Of a DNA stretch of 64,000 nucleotides, positions 1-8,786 are shown one piece after another. The stretch is from Rhizobium subbaraonis (GTDB taxonomy: Bacteria; Pseudomonadota; Alphaproteobacteria; Rhizobiales; Rhizobiaceae). The notes below the pieces were generated by a model that was not told the DNA's origin, ran no database searches, and saw only the letters and a list, made by a program, of their open reading frames with translations. Made by a program: the position numbers and the translations under genes. The first letter of the stretch is position 1. The number at the start of each line of letters is the position of its first letter. Location: positions 1-64,000 of the forward strand of contig NZ_OBQD01000001.1 in assembly GCF_900220975.1 (NCBI RefSeq), read 5' to 3'.

Positions 1-16
1 TCTTCTCGAAAGTCAT
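1..16 (-). CDS. 5' end of a divergent gene cut by the window edge
   Basis: Only the first five codons are visible (Met-Thr-Phe-Glu-Lys, reading leftwards). An AAGGAA ribosome-binding site lies 8 bases before the ATG, which is why a real start is suspected. The gene would diverge from the secreted-protein gene at 114, so positions 17-113 would hold both promoters. Product unknown. Confidence 0.3.
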
Positions 17-113
17 GACACGGTTCCTTCTCTGAGTTGCGCAGAATGATCTTAGCATCTCGCGCGACGGGTTCGGAGGGCCGTCCACATCATCAATTTC
101 GAAAGAGTTTACG

Positions 114-2015
114 ATGCGACAGTTTTTGATGTCCGCTTGCGCTGCGGCCATGCTCGGTGCCGCGAACACCGCCTGGGCGGATGAGGCCGATACGAGCTAC
201 TATGCCGGGAGCTTCACCTGCGGCAATACCGAGTACGCGACAGATTGGAACATATCCCGGACACTCGGAGGTACGGTGTCGGTTCGGGTCTACTACCAGC
301 GGCCCGGTTCCAGCAGTTCAGAGTGGCTGGATCTTGCCGAGCGGTCCTCGGGCGCCGAGGCCATTCTCATTGATGCGGACGGCAATCCGCGGATCGAAAT
401 TTCCCCGAAAGGCGACAGCCTCGGCGCGCGCTGGCTGAATGGGGGGCCTTCCTATGAGTGCCAGCCCTTCTCCGTGATGCGCACCGAAAGCCAAAAGGCC
501 CGCTTCGACGCACTGTTTGTTCTGCTTCAAACGCAAGACCCTTTGCCGGAGGTGGCCCGGCAGGTCGCGGATATGTCTGCCCAGCCGCCCATCGCGCATG
601 CACTGCCGGAACTCGATCAACAGGAGTATTTCCAGCGCTTCACGAGCTTGGGTGAAGAGTTCTGGAAAAGCTACCGCGCCTCGCTGGTGAAGCAGGCGGC
701 GAGCCGGCCGCTGAACAGCGACGAGGACCGGAGGGCCTATGCGCGGTGGATTGGTGAAGTGTCGTCCGCCAACTTGCACTTCATGCTCCGCAACGATGGC
801 CTATCGATGTTGCTTTCCAATCTCCAGCAGGCCGCTGACCGCTTTGCGGCCGCAAGCGGCTCCCCTTCGGAGGCGTTCTTCCCCGGCGGCGGCCAGACGT
901 GCCAGAACCTGGCGGCGATCCTGAAGGTGGATCGCTATTACGACATGGAAAAGCTCGAACTGGCTTCCGGTGTCCCCTCGGACTACTGGAGCCGCAGCGT
1001 GGCCGAGGAGATCCTCGGCGGCCTGCGCGGCTGTGATGGCGTGCCGGAAGACTACGCGCAGGAACTGACGCGGACATGGCCGGAAATTCAGAAGAACCAG
1101 CAGGCGCTCCAGGCGCTGCGGCAGGAGCAGGCGCGGCTTCTGGCCCTGCCTGTTTCGCTGCAGACGGTGATCGATGCCGGTCTTCTCCAGCCCGACGAGC
1201 AGGTGGTCCGATCGCTTTCGACAAATTCGCGTGTCTACCAGCGCTTTTTCGGTGCCGCTCTCGATCCGAAGCGCGAGGAACTGATGAAGGCGAGCGTCGC
1301 CGCGATCACGGAGCTTTCCACCGGACCCTCCGCCGACAAGCCGGAAAGCGCGAAATCCACCGAGGCGGTGTGCAGTGCGCTGAGGCAGGGCGTGGATCGA
1401 TCTTCCGGGTCGCGTGAAGAGATCGACACGAAGTGCGAGGCGGCGGAGGCTTCGATCGCAGAAAAGGTCGCAGTGCGGGTCGTGGCCGAAGTCCGGACTG
1501 CCTTTACCGGCGCCGTGCCCGGTACACCCGCTGCGGAGCAAGCCGTAAAGCTGTGTGAGGATCTCCATTCAGCGCTTGATGGCGCTGCCCTGCTCAAGGC
1601 GAGCGCGGCCTGCAGGGAAGAGCGAGCGGCTCTCGAAGAGAAGGAGGAAGCATTGAAGTGCGAACAGGCCATTGCCGCCTCCGGTGCCTCGGAAGATCTG
1701 TTGAGCAGTACCATAGAAGTCTTCGATCCAAGCGACAGTTCCGGCGCGGCGCTGAGCGAACTGGTGTGCGCGATGACGAAGCGGAACGCGCAGGTTGCCT
1801 TCAGCAGTACGGGTGTTCTGATGTGGGAGAAGCAGCACATGAGTGTCACGATTGGTAAAGACACGCATACTTTCCTTCTGGAGTCCGCCGAAGGTGAGGC
1901 CGATTGGAGGCTCGCTGCCGAGGACGAGAAGACCCTGCAGGAAATGGCTCGGCAAAAGGTCGCCATCGAACGCGTTACCGCCTGCTTCATGGGGCGTCCG
2001 TCCTGCGTCATGTGA
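114..2015 (+). CDS. secreted protein of unknown function, cysteine-containing
   Basis: The 633-residue product starts with a clear Sec signal peptide (Met-Arg, a hydrophobic Ala/Leu/Met core, then a cleavage site near Ala-Trp-Ala/Asp at about residue 22), so it should reach the periplasm or beyond. The first 110 mature residues look beta-rich and carry two cysteines (around FTCG and YECQ). The middle and C-terminal parts are mostly charged, helix-prone sequence with further cysteines at fairly regular intervals, ending in a Cys-x5-Cys pair close to the C-terminus, which suggests disulphide-bonded helices. No catalytic motif or known family was recognised. The next gene, 67 bases downstream on the same strand, also encodes a secreted cysteine-containing protein, so the two may be co-transcribed. 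The ATG at 114 is the only one placed correctly for the signal peptide. Confidence 0.8.
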   Translation: MRQFLMSACAAAMLGAANTAWADEADTSYYAGSFTCGNTEYATDWNISRTLGGTVSVRVYYQRPGSSSSEWLDLAERSSGAEAILIDADGNPRIEISPKGDSLGARWLNGGPSYECQPFSVMRTESQKARFDALFVLLQTQDPLPEVARQVADMSAQPPIAHALPELDQQEYFQRFTSLGEEFWKSYRASLVKQAASRPLNSDEDRRAYARWIGEVSSANLHFMLRNDGLSMLLSNLQQAADRFAAASGSPSEAFFPGGGQTCQNLAAILKVDRYYDMEKLELASGVPSDYWSRSVAEEILGGLRGCDGVPEDYAQELTRTWPEIQKNQQALQALRQEQARLLALPVSLQTVIDAGLLQPDEQVVRSLSTNSRVYQRFFGAALDPKREELMKASVAAITELSTGPSADKPESAKSTEAVCSALRQGVDRSSGSREEIDTKCEAAEASIAEKVAVRVVAEVRTAFTGAVPGTPAAEQAVKLCEDLHSALDGAALLKASAACREERAALEEKEEALKCEQAIAASGASEDLLSSTIEVFDPSDSSGAALSELVCAMTKRNAQVAFSSTGVLMWEKQHMSVTIGKDTHTFLLESAEGEADWRLAAEDEKTLQEMARQKVAIERVTACFMGRPSCVM

Positions 2016-2082
2016 GCGAGCTGCGGGGGCAGGGCACCGTCCGGCCCCCGAATCCTTCTTGTGCAAACAGATCGAAAATCAA

Positions 2083-3138
2083 ATGAAGCTTGTACGCTGC
2101 CTCCTTCTTTCCGCTGCCACCGGTCTTTCGCTCCCGCAGGGGGCATTTGCAGCCGGCATGGTCTCAACCTATACCGATACTCCCTCCTGCCCGGTCGTAT
2201 CGGAGGGTGAGGATGCCTTCATTCGCGAGTGCCGCGGGCCTGGCTCGGTCCGTGTGGTACTGCAATATGTCGATGGCCTTTTCGGACTTTTCTATCTGCC
2301 GGTCCATGCGGACCTTCAACTTGAGCGTGAAGACATGATGGAAGTCGCGGCGAGTGCTCGCCATCCCTATGGGGCGAAGCACGAGTGGCGCTTGAGGGCA
2401 GGCGATAGACAGCCATGCGCCGCCATCATCCGGGCGTACACCGTCAAGGGCGAGCGTCTCGTGGTCACCGACCTGTCCAGCGGAGCTCTTCTCGGCCGGG
2501 TTAAGACCAACAACCAGGCCCGGGCGCTTGCCGACAAGGCATGCGCCTCCGCGTCGTCCGCAGCGTACGCCGCGAATGAAGCGCAGCCGCAACAGGATGC
2601 CGTGCCGGCTTCGACCGATCGAGCCATTGTATCGAGCGAGACGGCAAAAAATCCGCCGACAGACGTAATTCCGGTCAAGGCAGGCGAGACCGTTGCAGAG
2701 GCGGCCCGCCGTGGCAGGGACAGATTTCAGGCGATCTACGTGCCAAGCGGCATTTCGGGGGCGGTGGAGGAAATCCTGCGCTGTCATGCGGCACTGAAGG
2801 GGCAACCGAGCCAGGCAGCCTTGGCCTATTGCGCGGCGCTGGATATTGTGGCGGCTAACGTGGACAGCCTCATGATGCGTCAGTTCCCGGATCTCGCCCA
2901 ACCGCTTTTGAGCGGAACCAGGCCGGACGAACGCATTGCCGCGGGCGTTGCCTTGCTAGGACTCGACAAGGCGGAAAGCGAGGCGTTCGACCGGGAGATT
3001 GCCGCTGCGCTGGGGGTTAAGCCCGCGACCGCGACCGAGCCCTCGGCTGTCAAACCGGCGGCTGTTCTGTCGAACGTCGAGCCGGATACGCCAGCGGCCG
3101 AGCCTGCCCCGAAGTCGGTTTTCAGCTTTTCGCAATAA
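2083..3138 (+). CDS. secreted protein of unknown function
   Basis: The 351-residue product begins with a signal peptide (MKLVRCLLLSAATGLS, cleavage probably after Ala-Phe-Ala near residue 22). The N-terminal 110 residues form a beta-rich segment with four cysteines, recalling the N-terminal part of the upstream secreted protein. A low-complexity Ala/Pro/Thr linker follows, then a helical segment with two cysteines (ILRCHAAL and LAYCAAL) that resembles a helical-repeat domain, then a second Ala/Pro-rich tail. The frame is open upstream to 1843, but that part overlaps the previous gene and would bury the signal peptide, so the ATG at 2083 was chosen. No function can be assigned. Confidence 0.75.
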   Translation: MKLVRCLLLSAATGLSLPQGAFAAGMVSTYTDTPSCPVVSEGEDAFIRECRGPGSVRVVLQYVDGLFGLFYLPVHADLQLEREDMMEVAASARHPYGAKHEWRLRAGDRQPCAAIIRAYTVKGERLVVTDLSSGALLGRVKTNNQARALADKACASASSAAYAANEAQPQQDAVPASTDRAIVSSETAKNPPTDVIPVKAGETVAEAARRGRDRFQAIYVPSGISGAVEEILRCHAALKGQPSQAALAYCAALDIVAANVDSLMMRQFPDLAQPLLSGTRPDERIAAGVALLGLDKAESEAFDREIAAALGVKPATATEPSAVKPAAVLSNVEPDTPAAEPAPKSVFSFSQ

Positions 3139-3409
3139 GGCGTGCGAAACAGTACGACCAAGCGGGAGGCGCGCGGCATACAACCAGCCGGGGTGCATTT
3201 TCTTGGGCGCTCGAGCTTACGGAAATTAAACGTCTGCTGCGTTAGGCATGGAAGGCAGAGTTATCGGGCGCCATGACGGCGAAGCCTCTCTGCCTGTTTC
3301 CATAAATTCAATCGCGGGAGTTGCGAACGCCGTTCTGGCGCTGCAGCTGGCTGGTGTCTGCCATGTCGGATACTCCCGCGCCGGTCGTATCGACCGATAG
3401 CGAGGCAAA

Positions 3410-5362
3410 ATGTCTTTCCTTAGGAATGCCAGGATCCGCACCAAGGTGGTCGCCGTCATTGCGCTGACGAGCTTCATTTCGCTTGCCGGCCTGTGTTTTA
3501 TCAGTTTGCAGTACGAGAACACCGACACGGTTTATAGCGATTTCATCTCCAACGATGCGACTGCCGCGATGCTCAATGCCCGGGCCACCGGCAATCTGCT
3601 GCAGATGGGCTTCCAGCTCAGCCTGGTGACGCTAACGGACCCGGCAAGCAAGGAATTCGGCGCTGCGGTCATGAAGTACGATGCCGATCGCGACCAGATC
3701 AAGAAGCGCATCGCCAGGAGCGCCGAGCTGGTTCCCTCCCGCGCCGAGCCGGTAGCGAAAATGCTGCAGGGGCTGACGGTGATCGAAGCGGCGGGCGCGA
3801 AGGTGATCTCGCTGGCCAAGGCCGGCCAGAAGGTCGAGGCGCAGCAGCTGATGTTGGTTGCCGGCAACCAGATCATGGAACTGCTGCCTCTTTTTGCGAG
3901 CGGCAATGACCAGATGATGAAGGCTATGACGGACGGCAGCGACGAGCTGACCGAACGGACGAACAGCACGATCTTGACCACCATGGCGTTGCTTGTGGCC
4001 GTCACGCTGGCCGCCATCGGCTTTGGTCTGTTCGTCGCTTCGCGCGGCATCACCGGTCCGATCGACAAGCTGCGCGCCCGCATGCTTTCGCTTGCCGGTG
4101 GTGAGACGCAGGAGGAGATCGCCGGCCTCGGACGCAAGGACGAAGTGGGGCAGATGGCGGAGGCAGTTGCAGTGTTCCGCGACAATGCGCTGGAACGCAT
4201 CCGGCTGGAGCAGGAGGCGGAGGCCAACCGCAGTCTCGGCGACAGGGAGCGGATCGAGCGCGAGCGGCAGAAGGCGAAGGAAGCCGCCGACGTGCAGTTC
4301 GCCGTCGACAGCCTGGCCGCAGGCCTGTCGCATCTCTCCGATGGCGATGTTTCCTACCGGCTGACCCAGACCTTCGTCGAAAGCCTCGACGGCGTGCGAA
4401 AGGACTTCAACGCTTCGGCCGAGAAGCTGCAGGCGGCCCTCGTCCTGGTTGCCCAGAACGCCCGCGGGATCGATGCCGGCGCCAACGAGATCCGTTCGGC
4501 GGCCGACGACCTCGCCAAGCGTACCGAACAGCAGGCGGCAGCCGTCGAGGAAACGGCAGCGGCGCTCGAGCAGATCACCACGACCGTCAAGGATTCGGCC
4601 CGGCGCGCCCAGGAAGCTGGAGAGCTGGTTTCGCGCACCCGCAGTGGCGCGGAACGGTCTGGCGAGGTCGTACGCCATGCGGTGGTGGCGATGGAGCGCA
4701 TCGAGAAGTCCTCGAGTGAGATCGGCAACATCATCGGCGTGATTGACGAGATCGCCTTCCAGACGAACCTTCTGGCGCTGAATGCGGGCGTCGAAGCGGC
4801 TCGCGCGGGTGACGCCGGCAAGGGCTTTGCAGTCGTCGCCCAGGAAGTGCGCGAACTGGCGCAGCGCTCGGCCAACGCCGCCAAGGAGATCAAGGCGCTG
4901 GTGACGACCTCGAACGCGCAGGTGCAGGAAGGCGTCCAGCTCGTCGGCGACACTGGTCGTGCACTTGCAACGATCGTCAGCGAAGTGCAGGAGATCAACG
5001 GCCTCGTCGTGGCGATCGTCGAGGCGGCGCAGGAGCAGTCCTCGGGCCTCCAGCAGATCAACACGGCCGTCAACCAGATGGACCAGGACACGCAGAAGAA
5101 CGCGGCCATGGTCGAGGAAACCACCGCGGCCAGCCACGGGCTGGCCAAGGAAGCGGTCTCGCTCAACCAGCTCCTCGCGCAGTTCAAGCTGTCGGAAACC
5201 GGCTATGCGGGGAGCGCGCCGGCCACGGCATCCGCAGCACCGGTCCGGGCCGCCCGCACGACCGACGCCCCGGCTGCATCGCCGGTGCGTGCGCTCGGTC
5301 GCAAGCTGACCGCCGCCTTCTCCGGCAACGCCGCAATCAAGGACGAGTGGGAAGAGTTCTGA
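3410..5362 (+). CDS. methyl-accepting chemotaxis protein
   Basis: This 650-residue inner-membrane chemoreceptor has a first transmembrane segment at about residues 12-33, a periplasmic helical sensor domain with several Met and Gln residues (about 34-187), a second transmembrane segment at about 188-211, a HAMP linker and a long cytoplasmic coiled coil. The highly conserved signalling hairpin that contacts CheA and CheW is at about 447-495 (EIAFQTNLLALNAGVEAARA and on to ELAQRSANAAKEIK). The C-terminus ends in DEWEEF, which resembles the CheR/CheB-tethering pentapeptide of rhizobial receptors. The ligand cannot be deduced. A GAGG ribosome-binding site precedes the ATG, and a strong hairpin terminator follows the stop. 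No che genes are nearby, so this is an orphan receptor gene. Confidence 0.95.
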   Translation: MSFLRNARIRTKVVAVIALTSFISLAGLCFISLQYENTDTVYSDFISNDATAAMLNARATGNLLQMGFQLSLVTLTDPASKEFGAAVMKYDADRDQIKKRIARSAELVPSRAEPVAKMLQGLTVIEAAGAKVISLAKAGQKVEAQQLMLVAGNQIMELLPLFASGNDQMMKAMTDGSDELTERTNSTILTTMALLVAVTLAAIGFGLFVASRGITGPIDKLRARMLSLAGGETQEEIAGLGRKDEVGQMAEAVAVFRDNALERIRLEQEAEANRSLGDRERIERERQKAKEAADVQFAVDSLAAGLSHLSDGDVSYRLTQTFVESLDGVRKDFNASAEKLQAALVLVAQNARGIDAGANEIRSAADDLAKRTEQQAAAVEETAAALEQITTTVKDSARRAQEAGELVSRTRSGAERSGEVVRHAVVAMERIEKSSSEIGNIIGVIDEIAFQTNLLALNAGVEAARAGDAGKGFAVVAQEVRELAQRSANAAKEIKALVTTSNAQVQEGVQLVGDTGRALATIVSEVQEINGLVVAIVEAAQEQSSGLQQINTAVNQMDQDTQKNAAMVEETTAASHGLAKEAVSLNQLLAQFKLSETGYAGSAPATASAAPVRAARTTDAPAASPVRALGRKLTAAFSGNAAIKDEWEEF

Positions 5363-5414
5363 GAACGGCCGGGGGGCTTTGCCTTCCCCCGGACGCCGAT
5401 CGACAAAATGACAA

Positions 5415-5453
5415 GGCCCCGTCCGCAATGTCGCGGACGGAGCCTTTCTTTTT
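5415..5453 (+). terminator. rho-independent terminator of the chemoreceptor gene
   Basis: A 12-base stem with one mismatch (GGCCCCGTCCGC against GCGGACGGAGCC), a 6-base loop and a run TTTCTTTTT directly after it. It lies 52 bases after the chemoreceptor stop codon. Confidence 0.85.
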
Positions 5454-5474
5454 CGAGGACGGATCGAATGTAAA

Positions 5475-5502
5475 GCGTGCCGCCTCAGACGGGCCGGCAC
5501 GC
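5475..5502 (-). terminator. probable terminator of the dimethylglycine-dehydrogenase-like gene
   Basis: A perfect 8-base stem (GCGTGCCG/CGGCACGC) with a 12-base loop lies 16 bases past the minus-strand stop at 5519. On the minus strand it is followed by TTTACATT. The T-tract is imperfect, so this call is weaker than the plus-strand terminator beside it. Confidence 0.5.
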
Positions 5503-5518
5503 TCCCTGAAAAGAGGTC

Positions 5519-8080
5519 TCAGGTCCGGGGCTTGAGGTTTTCCGGGTCGTAGATCGGCTTGTAGCCGATGCCGACCACCTCGACCGGATAGGTCTCTGCG
5601 AAATACTCGACGTTCAGCTTGCGCCCGACCTGGCAGTATTCCTGCGGCAGGTAGGCGAGCGCGATGTTCTTGCCGACTGTCGGGCCGAAGGCGACCGAGG
5701 TGGTGTAGGAGAGGCGGCCGAGGCTGTCGACGAGCGGCTTGCCCGTTTCGGGATCGACCACCGGCATCGAGCCGACGGGATAGCGCTTTACGCCGCTGCT
5801 ATCGGTGTTCTCCGTCATCACCAGCGTGCAGAGCATGGCCGGCTGCTGCTCGCGGGCCTTGTATTCCAGGTGCTTGGCTTTGCCGCGGAAATCGGCTTCC
5901 TTAACCTTCGGGCGCGCCAGGTCGGCCTCAATCAGGTTGTACTGGGTGAGCAGGTCGGCGTTCTGCAGGCGCAGGCTCTTTTCCATGCGGCGCGAGTTCG
6001 CATAGGTCTCGACCCCGAAGGCCATGACGCCGGTGGCGCGCAGCGCATCCCAGACGGCAAGCCCGTCCTCGTATTTCATGTGCAGTTCCCAGCCCTGCTC
6101 GCCGACATAGGAGATGCGGAAGGCGGTGACGGACTTTCCGGCGATCTCGATTGGCTTGATCGCGGCGAAGGGGAAGTTCTCCGGATCGAGTCCGGCCGGA
6201 TCGGCGACGGCCTTTTTCAGCGTGTCGCGGGCATTCGGGCCCCAGATGCCGATCGTGACGAACTTTTCCGAGACGTCTGTGATGGTGACGTCGAGGCCGC
6301 GATCCTCGGCGACGCGCTTCATGTAGTGGAAGTCGCGCGGGCCGGCATCCGCACCGTTCACCAGGCGGCAGCGGTCGGCCATGCGGAACACGGTGAAATC
6401 GGCCCGTACCATGCCCTCGTCGTCGAGGAAGTGCGTGTAGATGCCCTTGCCGACATTCGCGTCCCCGCCGATCTTGGCGGCGCAGAGCCATTCGAGCAGC
6501 TCGACGTGATCGGGGCCTTCGATGTCGACCATGTGGAAGTGGCTGAGGTTGACGATGCCGCAATCCTCGCTCATCGCCAGGTGCTCGGCGTTGGAGACGC
6601 GCCAGAAATGGCGGCTGTCCCACTCGTTTTCGCGGACCGGAACCCGGTCGCCGTACTTTTCCAGAAGATGCTCGTTGGCGGCATAGCCATGCGCGCGCTC
6701 CCAGCCGCCGAGCTCCATGAAGTAGCCGCCGAGCTCCTTTTCGCGCTCGTAGAACGGCGAGCGTTTGACGTTGCGGCCCGTCGCATAGGGTTCGCGCGGG
6801 TGCACGGCCGGGAAGTAGATCTTCTGCGCCGCCTCGAAGCAGCGACCCTCGATGAACTTCTCCTCCAGCTGGTGCGGGTAGAACCGCGAATAGTCGATGG
6901 AGTTATGGTCGATCTCGGTGCGGCCGTCGGTCATCCAGTCGGCGATCAGCTTGCCGTAGCCTGGGCCGTCCTTGACCCAGATGGCGACGCAGTACCAGAG
7001 ACCGCGCACCTTCTGGCTCTCGCCGCAGGAGGGGCCGCCGGCGGCGGACACCTGCAGCAGGCCGTTGAAAGAATGGCTCTCGTTGTAGCCGAGTTCGCCG
7101 AGGATGGGCGTCAGCTCCATGGCGCGCTCGAGCGGCTCGATGATCTGCTCCATGTCGAGGTCGCGCTGCGAGGGAGAAAGCCGCGCCTCGTTCTTCTCCA
7201 GGATGTCGCGCGGATGGCACAGACGCGGATTGGTGGTCTCGTAGTAACCCCATTCGATCTGGCCGCCCTCGGTGGTCTTTGGGTCGCCGGTATCGCGCAT
7301 GTAGGCGGAGTTGCCCTGGTCGCGCAGAAGCGGATAGCCGATCTCTTTGCCGGTACCCTCGAATTCGTTGTAGGGACCGAAGAAAGTCAGCGGATGGTCG
7401 ACCGGCATGACCGGCAGGTCCTCGCCGACCATTTCCGCGATCAGGCGGCCCCAGATGCCGGCGCAGACGATGACGTGGTCGGCCATGATCGTGCCGCGAT
7501 GGGTGACGACGCCCTTGATCCGGCCGTTCTCCACGATTAGCGACTTGGCTGGCGTATTGGCGAAGGCCTGCAGCTTGCCGGATTTTTCCGCAGCGTCGAC
7601 CAGCTTGCCCGCAACGGTTTGCGAGCGCGGAATAACCAGGCCTGCATCGGGATCGAACATGCCGCCCATGACCTGATCTTCCTCGATCAGCGGGAACATC
7701 TCCTTGATTTCCGAGGGCGAGACGTAGTGCGCGCGAGTGCCGAAGGCTCTCGCCGATGTCAGCTTGCGCTTGATCTCTTCCATCCAGCTTTGGTCGCCGG
7801 TGCGGGCGACCTCAAGTCCGCCGATGCGGGCGTAATGGCCCATCTTCTCGTAGAAATCGATCGAGTACTGGGTCGTCCAGACCGACAGGTAGTCGTGGCT
7901 GGTGGTGTAGCAGAAGTCCGAGGCATGCGCGGTAGAGCCGATGTCGGTCGGGATACCCGACTTGTCGATACCGACGATGTCGTCCCACCCGCGTTCGATC
8001 AGGTGGTGGGCGATCGATGCCCCCACGATGCCTCCGAGCCCGATGATGACGACCTTTGCGTGTTGGGGAAATTCAGCCAT
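5519..8080 (-). CDS. FAD-dependent oxidoreductase with GcvT-like domain (dimethylglycine/sarcosine dehydrogenase family)
   Basis: The 853-residue product has the two-part build of dimethylglycine and sarcosine dehydrogenases. An N-terminal DAO-type FAD domain (dinucleotide fold GLGGIVGAS at about residues 14-22, followed by the substrate domain) covers roughly residues 1-420. A C-terminal aminomethyltransferase (GcvT) folate-binding domain covers roughly 430-850 (for example YVGEQGWELH and the GKNIALAY region). In the family, the flavin oxidises an N-methyl group and tetrahydrofolate accepts the C1 unit. Which N-methyl amine is used here is not visible. It is the last gene of the minus-strand transport and oxidation series, 109 bases after the MarR gene. 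MAEFPQ at 8080 fits the start just before the Rossmann fold. Confidence 0.85.
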   Translation of the reverse strand: MAEFPQHAKVVIIGLGGIVGASIAHHLIERGWDDIVGIDKSGIPTDIGSTAHASDFCYTTSHDYLSVWTTQYSIDFYEKMGHYARIGGLEVARTGDQSWMEEIKRKLTSARAFGTRAHYVSPSEIKEMFPLIEEDQVMGGMFDPDAGLVIPRSQTVAGKLVDAAEKSGKLQAFANTPAKSLIVENGRIKGVVTHRGTIMADHVIVCAGIWGRLIAEMVGEDLPVMPVDHPLTFFGPYNEFEGTGKEIGYPLLRDQGNSAYMRDTGDPKTTEGGQIEWGYYETTNPRLCHPRDILEKNEARLSPSQRDLDMEQIIEPLERAMELTPILGELGYNESHSFNGLLQVSAAGGPSCGESQKVRGLWYCVAIWVKDGPGYGKLIADWMTDGRTEIDHNSIDYSRFYPHQLEEKFIEGRCFEAAQKIYFPAVHPREPYATGRNVKRSPFYEREKELGGYFMELGGWERAHGYAANEHLLEKYGDRVPVRENEWDSRHFWRVSNAEHLAMSEDCGIVNLSHFHMVDIEGPDHVELLEWLCAAKIGGDANVGKGIYTHFLDDEGMVRADFTVFRMADRCRLVNGADAGPRDFHYMKRVAEDRGLDVTITDVSEKFVTIGIWGPNARDTLKKAVADPAGLDPENFPFAAIKPIEIAGKSVTAFRISYVGEQGWELHMKYEDGLAVWDALRATGVMAFGVETYANSRRMEKSLRLQNADLLTQYNLIEADLARPKVKEADFRGKAKHLEYKAREQQPAMLCTLVMTENTDSSGVKRYPVGSMPVVDPETGKPLVDSLGRLSYTTSVAFGPTVGKNIALAYLPQEYCQVGRKLNVEYFAETYPVEVVGIGYKPIYDPENLKPRT

Positions 8081-8189
8081 TGCGTGCGACCCTGATTATG
8101 TTCCGGAGGCGGATATTAGGGCTTGTGTCACCGTCACTAGAGCCTGTCTACGACATTCTCGTCGTGCTGCACGACGGGCGCGATGTCGC

Positions 8190-8645
8190 TCAGAGAACAT
8201 CGTCGGGAGTTCCGCCGCCGGCATGACCGGCTTCCAGCCGCTCCAGTGCGGCAAGAAAGGCTTCGGCCTGATCGCCAAGCGCTTCCACGATGCGTTTTTC
8301 GAATTCCAGTGCGCGTGGAACGATCTTTCCATAGACGCTTCGCCCAAGCTCGGTCAGGGCGAGATGTTCTTCGCGCCTGTCCTCGTCGTTGGGCTTGCGC
8401 CGCAACCAGCGCCGGTCCTCCAGCGCCTTCACCGCACGACTGACCTTGGTCTTGTGCATCGAGGAATGGAGGCCGATTTCGCGGGCGGTAATGGTCTCGA
8501 ACTGGCCGATCGTGGCTAGCACACGCCATTCGGGGATCGTAAGGTCGAAATCCGGTCCGTAGACGGAGCGGAAGTCGCGGGATACGGCTGCGCTGATGCG
8601 GTTGAGCCGGTAGGGGAGAAACTGTTCGAGCCGGAGCTTTGCCAT
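8190..8645 (-). CDS. MarR family transcriptional regulator
   Basis: The 151-residue product has the MarR winged-helix layout: an N-terminal helix (LEQFLPYRLNRISAAV), DNA-binding helices (LTIPEWRVLATI, then TAREIGLHSSMHKTKVSRAV) and the wing with Asp-Asp/Asp-Arg-Arg features (NDEDRREEHLALTELG), then a C-terminal dimerisation helix. The frame is open upstream, but homologues start close to the first helix, so MAKLRLEQF at 8645 was chosen; no strong ribosome-binding site decides it. It sits inside the catabolic series between the HIBADH-like and dimethylglycine-dehydrogenase-like genes, so it probably responds to a substrate or intermediate of that pathway. Confidence 0.85.
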   Translation of the reverse strand: MAKLRLEQFLPYRLNRISAAVSRDFRSVYGPDFDLTIPEWRVLATIGQFETITAREIGLHSSMHKTKVSRAVKALEDRRWLRRKPNDEDRREEHLALTELGRSVYGKIVPRALEFEKRIVEALGDQAEAFLAALERLEAGHAGGGTPDDVL

Positions 8646-8786
8646 CGGATGTTCGTTGCAGGTGAGACCGTTGCGTTTGCGACGAACTATGCGACCTGAC
8701 CGCAATACCTGTCCAGCCCCGGTCCGCGTCAATTGCAGAGGACGAGTGCCGGTCCGCCGTATCCTCCGGCCATCCGGGTGGGGATG

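Noticed and set aside
1843-2082. In-frame extension of the second secreted protein by 80 residues
   Set aside because: It overlaps the preceding gene in another frame and would place the signal peptide inside the protein.
3248-3400. 50-codon frame just before the chemoreceptor gene
   Set aside because: No ribosome-binding site and no recognisable feature; it may be chance in GC-rich DNA.
5870-7540. 556-codon plus-strand frame opposite the dimethylglycine-dehydrogenase-like gene
   Set aside because: Antisense shadow in high-GC coding DNA; the product has no family features.
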